6,584 bases of DNA, taken from contig JANXUN010000494.1 in NCBI GenBank assembly GCA_025356185.1, positions 1-6,584 of the forward strand. Direction: 5' to 3'. The position numbers were made by a program, and so were the translations under genes. Below the pieces are notes generated by a model. It worked only from the letters and a program-made list of their open reading frames with translations. It made no database searches and was not told where the DNA came from. Below are positions 3,302-6,584 of this stretch, in pieces (position 1 is the stretch's first letter; each line of letters begins with the position of its first letter). This DNA is from Gemmatimonadaceae bacterium. Lineage in GTDB: Bacteria; Gemmatimonadota; Gemmatimonadetes; Gemmatimonadales; Gemmatimonadaceae.

Positions 3302-5593
3302 CTACATCCCCCGTATCGTCGGCTTTGTCTCCGCGGGCGCGTCTTCCAGCGTCTTGAGCACCTCGCGCCACTCAAACTTCTGGCCGCTGCCCAGCACGTA
3401 GTAATTCATCCACGCCATCTCGGCGGTGCTCTTCACCAAGCGATTGCGTGCGTCAGGAATACCGTGTGATTGCCCCGGATACATAAACAACTCCGTCGGT
3501 ACGCCAAGCCGCTTAAGGGCCATGTGCAACTCAATGCTCTGCGGACTCGGCACGCGTGGATCACCGTCAACGACGTGAATCATTGTCGGCGTCTTGGCGT
3601 TCTTGATGTATTTGATCGGTGACTGATTCCAGTACGCATCGAAGTTGTCGTACGGCAACTTGTCGCCCAAATAAAACTGACGATTGCGTTGCACATCCGA
3701 CTGCGCGTACATCGAAATCCAATTGGACGTACCAGCGCCGGTTGAAATCGCTTTAAAACGATTGGTGTGCGTGAGAATCCAGTTGGACCAATGTCCACCT
3801 GCACTCCACCCCAACACACCCATCTTCGTCGAATCGACCATCCCCTGTGCGATGAGGGCGTCAACGCCAGTCATGATGTCTTCGAAGCCGGGCGGGAAAT
3901 AATTGCCAACAATTCCGTTCTTGTGCTTTTCACCGTAGTTCGTCGAGCCGCGATAGTTAGGCTGCAAAATCACCCACCCCTGCCCCGCGTACGACTGCGC
4001 ACCGTAGCCGCCGTTAAAGCTCAACAGATCTGCTGCGGCCGGTCCGCCGTGAATCGCAACGAGTAGCGGATACTTCTTGCCGGGCACATAGCCGACTGGT
4101 TTCACGAGCACGCCACCCACCATCGTACCGTCTTTCGACTTCCACGTCACTTCGGTTTCTTCGCCGAGTGCAAGTTGCTCACGCACCCACGCGTTGGCGT
4201 CGGTGAGTGCAACCCACTTGCTCTTTATCGGCAAGTCATCGATCGAACGCACCGTGTACAACATCGACGGAGTCGTCGGATCCTGATAGTTGATCATCAG
4301 CCGGCGCGAGTCCTCGTCTTCGCTCACCGAAACAACCGCCTTCACATCGGTGACGGCTTTGACAGCGCCGCTCGCGACGTCGAGGGCGTACAGCTGCGCC
4401 GTCGCCTTCAGTCCTTCGTTGAAATAAATCGTTTTTCCGTCACGCGACCAAAAGTCGGCGGTGACGTCGGCATCCAGGTCGCCAATTTTGCGCCACGCGC
4501 CGCCTTTGTCGGCAACGCCGCGCAGATATACGCGGCTGTTGCGCATGTTGTACGCTGTCATATCGGTGCTCGCCGAAAATGCGATCGTGCGCGAGTCCGG
4601 AGAGAACGACAGCGCGCTTTCAGCGGTTTCCAAATTGTTGGTAAGTCGCTCGATGGCACCGCCCTGTGTGTCCAGCAAATACAAATCACCGTAAATGTTT
4701 TGCTCGGTGACATTGCGCTTGTAGCGATTGTTCGCGATGCCCGTGAAGCCGATGTAGCGACTGTCCGGCGAGATCGTGAATCCAGAAATGGAGTACGACG
4801 TGTCACGCGTGAGTCGCATTGCGGGCCGCGCGCTTGCGCTCGACAGGTCAATCGACCAGAGCGACGACGTGGGCATTTCCGGATTGCGCACGTTCACGGT
4901 GAACTTCTTTTCCACGCGCGCTTTTTCGTCTTTGTCAACGGTATCTGCCGTGACGAAGTACACGTGCTTGGAGTCGGGCGCGAAACGCCAGAGACCAACA
5001 CCAGTGGGATGTTTGCTGATCTGCGCAGCTTTCATTGAATCGACCGGTGCGCCACTCATCACCGTGGTGATCGCTAACGCGTACAGCTGCTCATCATCGG
5101 CTTTACCGCTGCGGTACACCAGCCACTTGCCGTCGCCGCTGATCGCGAACGTCGACACACCTTCTTTCGCGTCGGTGATGCGTCGCGCTTCGCCACCATC
5201 GGGGCGCATCACGAATAGCTGTTGCTGCGCGGCCTGTGCCGTCGGCGCCTCGCGATTGGATGCAAACACAAACGCTTGCGCACCAGGCAACCATCTCGGC
5301 GACGATTCATTTTTGTCGCGCGTAAACGTCAGCTGACGCGTGCTCGGCAACCCCTGCTCGGCGGACACGAGATAAATGTCCGATTGCGATTTCGCCTCTT
5401 TCCAGTCGGGCGTCGTGATCGTGTACAACACCTGCTTGCCGTCTGCTGAGACCGCGGCAGCGCCTGCGGATCGCATGTGCTGCGCGTCCATCCACGCCAT
5501 GGGCCGCTTCGCGGCGGTCACCTGAGCGAACAAGGGCGTCGCGAGAAGTGCAGTGCATCCGGCTACAAATACCGGTCGGTGAAATCGGTGCAT
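3302..5593 (-). CDS. Exported S9-family serine peptidase (prolyl oligopeptidase / acylaminoacyl-peptidase type)
   Basis: A 763-residue peptidase with the S9 architecture. Residues 1-24 (MHRFHRP, then a hydrophobic stretch ending TPLFAQ) form a signal peptide, so it should act outside the inner membrane. Residues 30 to about 490 are a beta-propeller with repeated strands such as SADGKQVLYTI, SGDGKWLVYRS, APDSKHVYFVT, SPDSRYIGFTG and SPDSRTIAFSA, which gates access to the active site. The alpha/beta hydrolase domain follows: HGGP at 515-518 (oxyanion region), nucleophile Ser597 in GWSAGG, Asp678 in GDPRVP and His710 in GQSHG. The 81 and 32 residue spacing matches the family. It should hydrolyse short peptides, removing dipeptides or acylated residues; the exact preference cannot be read. 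I chose ATG at 5593, where AAGG lies 5 bases upstream, over the frame's extension to 5701, whose 36 extra codons are translated repeat DNA. Confidence 0.93.
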   Translation of the reverse strand: MHRFHRPVFVAGCTALLATPLFAQVTAAKRPMAWMDAQHMRSAGAAAVSADGKQVLYTITTPDWKEAKSQSDIYLVSAEQGLPSTRQLTFTRDKNESSPRWLPGAQAFVFASNREAPTAQAAQQQLFVMRPDGGEARRITDAKEGVSTFAISGDGKWLVYRSGKADDEQLYALAITTVMSGAPVDSMKAAQISKHPTGVGLWRFAPDSKHVYFVTADTVDKDEKARVEKKFTVNVRNPEMPTSSLWSIDLSSASARPAMRLTRDTSYSISGFTISPDSRYIGFTGIANNRYKRNVTEQNIYGDLYLLDTQGGAIERLTNNLETAESALSFSPDSRTIAFSASTDMTAYNMRNSRVYLRGVADKGGAWRKIGDLDADVTADFWSRDGKTIYFNEGLKATAQLYALDVASGAVKAVTDVKAVVSVSEDEDSRRLMINYQDPTTPSMLYTVRSIDDLPIKSKWVALTDANAWVREQLALGEETEVTWKSKDGTMVGGVLVKPVGYVPGKKYPLLVAIHGGPAAADLLSFNGGYGAQSYAGQGWVILQPNYRGSTNYGEKHKNGIVGNYFPPGFEDIMTGVDALIAQGMVDSTKMGVLGWSAGGHWSNWILTHTNRFKAISTGAGTSNWISMYAQSDVQRNRQFYLGDKLPYDNFDAYWNQSPIKYIKNAKTPTMIHVVDGDPRVPSPQSIELHMALKRLGVPTELFMYPGQSHGIPDARNRLVKSTAEMAWMNYYVLGSGQKFEWREVLKTLEDAPAETKPTIRGM

Positions 5594-5606
5594 GGTGACC
5601 TTGAAG

Positions 5607-5634
5607 GGAGACGGGGGACCGGAGACCGGAGACA
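5607..5634. repeat. Period-7 tandem repeat (GGAGACC) in the peptidase leader region
   Basis: Four heptads follow in register: GGAGACG, GGGGACC, GGAGACC, GGAGACA. They end only 13 bases upstream of the peptidase start codon, so they lie in its 5' leader or across its ribosome binding region. Pieces of the same motif (GAAGACGGAAG, GACGAGAGAC) continue to about 5682. Confidence 0.75.
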
Positions 5635-5654
5635 AACTGCGGAAGACGGAAGTC

Positions 5655-5732
5655 TGCAGACGAAGGAGTGCAGACGAGAGACTCACAACTGGGCTGTTCA
5701 AACTGGCGGCTAGGAACTCGAAACTGGCGGCT
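5655..5732. repeat. Short imperfect direct repeats (periods 14 and 21)
   Basis: TGCAGACGA occurs at 5655-5663 and 5669-5677. AAACTGGCGGCT occurs at 5700-5711 and 5721-5732, and the next nine bases after each copy share GAACT, giving two 21-bp units with about 17 identical positions. Together with the heptads this makes some 125 bp of low-complexity DNA between the peptidase and the regulator. It is not coding on composition grounds. Confidence 0.65.
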
Positions 5733-5889
5733 GTGAACTATCAGCGGCGCAGACTATTCCCTCTCCCTCAACCAGACAAACGTACGCCCACAATCTTGTA
5801 ACCTCCACCCCGCGATACCCTTGACGCCCCCTCCTCCTCCCCCACAATTTGAATCCGAACACGCATTCGGATACCCCTTTCCCGACGGC
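5733..5889. promoter_or_regulatory. Divergent intergenic region with a TetR-type operator candidate
   Basis: ATCCGAA at 5853-5859 and TTCGGAT at 5866-5872 are exact inverted repeats separated by CACGCA. This 20-bp dyad is of the size bound by TetR dimers and lies 17 bases before the regulator's first possible ATG, so autoregulation is likely. TTGACG at 5821-5826 could be a -35 element, but the -10 match at the right distance (ACAATT) is poor. The stretch also has a pyrimidine-rich run (CCCCCTCCTCCTCCCCC) at about 5827-5843. I see no gene between 5594 and 5889. Confidence 0.5.
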
Positions 5890-6584
5890 ATGCACAAATC
5901 GCGGTTGCCCACCCCGATGCCGCCCCAACAGGCGCGCAGCCGAGAAACGCAGGAAGCTCTGCTTGTGGCTGCAGAAACAGTCTTTTCCGAGGTCGGCATC
6001 GCACAGGCGACGGTCGCGGAAATCTGCGAACGCGCTGGCGTGGCCGTCGGAACGTTTTACGGCCGATTCCCCGACAAAGACGCGCTGCTGATGGTGTGGT
6101 ACGAGCGCTTTTTCAAGCGCAGTCGAGTCACGTTCGAGCGTGCCTTTTCGGATGCGATGTGGGACGGACGGCACGCGTCAGAGGTGATTCGTGGCTGGGT
6201 GCATGCGCGTGCCCTGCACTATCGCAAAAATCGCAAGTTGCTTCGGGCGCTGCTGCTGTATGTGCGTGGACGGCCGGCACCGGAGTTTCGTCCGTACGCC
6301 GCCCAGCTTCGATTGCCCGCTCTTGATCGCCTCACAACCCTGCTGATGTTGCGCCGCGGCGAGTGGAGTCACTCGGATCCGACGACGGCGATTCGCATGG
6401 CCGTAGTGATGATCGAGTCGAGCGTGCAGTCGCTGGTTGTCTTCAACGACGGACGCGATGACGAGCTGCCACTCGACGACAATGCACTGGTCGATCAGTT
6501 GGCCGACGCAATGTGTGCATATCTGCGGGTGGAGAATCTGCTCGATGATACTCGGCAGTTTGCGAGCTTCGACACGTTCGACGA
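5890..6584 (+). CDS. TetR-family transcriptional regulator (runs off right edge)
   Basis: An open frame of 231 complete codons with no stop before the window ends. The N-terminal part, PQQARSRETQEALLVAAETV, then FSEVGIAQATVAEICERAGV and AVGTFYGRFPDKDALL, is a textbook TetR DNA-binding domain (residues about 19-66 from the first ATG), with the recognition helix in the AGVAVGTFYGRF part. The rest is an alpha-helical ligand-binding and dimerisation domain without diagnostic motifs, so the ligand is unknown. Two in-frame ATGs are possible: 5890 (MHKSRLPTPM) and 5917 (MPPQQARSR). Neither has a clear ribosome binding site. I prefer 5890 because basic, proline-rich leaders of this kind are common in close relatives, but 5917 is a fair alternative. 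The gene is divergent from the peptidase and may control it, itself, or a target beyond the window. Confidence 0.9.
   Translation, partial: MHKSRLPTPMPPQQARSRETQEALLVAAETVFSEVGIAQATVAEICERAGVAVGTFYGRFPDKDALLMVWYERFFKRSRVTFERAFSDAMWDGRHASEVIRGWVHARALHYRKNRKLLRALLLYVRGRPAPEFRPYAAQLRLPALDRLTTLLMLRRGEWSHSDPTTAIRMAVVMIESSVQSLVVFNDGRDDELPLDDNALVDQLADAMCAYLRVENLLDDTRQFASFDTFD

Noticed and set aside
4175..5038. 287-codon open frame on the plus strand opposite the peptidase
   Set aside because: It is antisense to a well-conserved peptidase, arginine-rich and without any recognisable motif; it is a by-product of the GC-rich gene on the other strand.
5555..5566. Lipobox-like VAGC at residues 10-13 of the peptidase
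   Set aside because: Only about three hydrophobic residues precede it, while the long hydrophobic stretch continues after the Cys, which fits ordinary signal peptidase cleavage near FAQ.
5594..5701. Longer start for the peptidase, adding 36 residues before the signal peptide
   Set aside because: The extra codons are translated GGAGAC-type repeat DNA and would bury the signal peptide; ATG at 5593 has its own ribosome binding site.
1..6584. CRISPR array, tRNA or rRNA genes
   Set aside because: No regularly spaced direct repeats of CRISPR size and no tRNA or rRNA-like stretches were found on either strand by eye.

Overview
The window looks like moderately GC-rich chromosomal DNA from a free-living bacterium. 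The mix of attC-bounded toxin-antitoxin cassettes, a large secreted S9 peptidase and GGAGACC-type low-complexity spacer DNA made me think of Gemmatimonadota. That is an impression, not something the window proves.

Layout: (1) 1-567, minus strand: the N-terminal 189 residues of an IS1182-type transposase that runs off the left edge. (2) 616 to about 2836: an array of integron gene cassettes, all reading rightward, separated by four attC-like sites (616-678, 1163-1256, 1859-1923 and a short, probably damaged 2567-2603). No integrase gene is visible, so within this window it is an integrase-less cassette cluster (CALIN type). Cassette 1 carries a short DUF4160 gene plus a DUF2442 gene. Cassette 2 carries an intact DUF433 antitoxin / DUF5615 PIN-like toxin pair. 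Cassette 3 carries a broken higB/higA-type pair. Cassette 4 holds a broken gene of a family I cannot name. (3) 2837-3193: remnant of an IS3-family element, an inverted-repeat-like stretch followed by the first part of orfB. (4) 3261-3290: a perfect 10-bp hairpin, probably the end of the peptidase transcript. (5) 3302-5593, minus strand: an intact exported S9 prolyl-oligopeptidase-type peptidase. (6) 5594-5889: a divergent intergenic region with short-period repeats and a TetR-type operator candidate. (7) 5890-6584: a TetR-family regulator that runs off the right edge.

The strongest evidence for cassettes is that the first bases of cassettes 1 and 2 are exact reverse complements of their own last bases (9 bp and 13 bp), as expected if each was once a circle closed at attC. 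In cassettes 1 to 3 the last gene stops with a TAA lying inside the R'' box of the attC site. Paired genes overlap by GTGA (DUF433/DUF5615 and higB/higA). The array decays from left to right: cassette 2 is intact, cassette 3 carries two frameshifts and an internal stop, cassette 4 lacks a usable start, and an IS3 deletion remnant closes the region before ordinary chromosomal genes resume.
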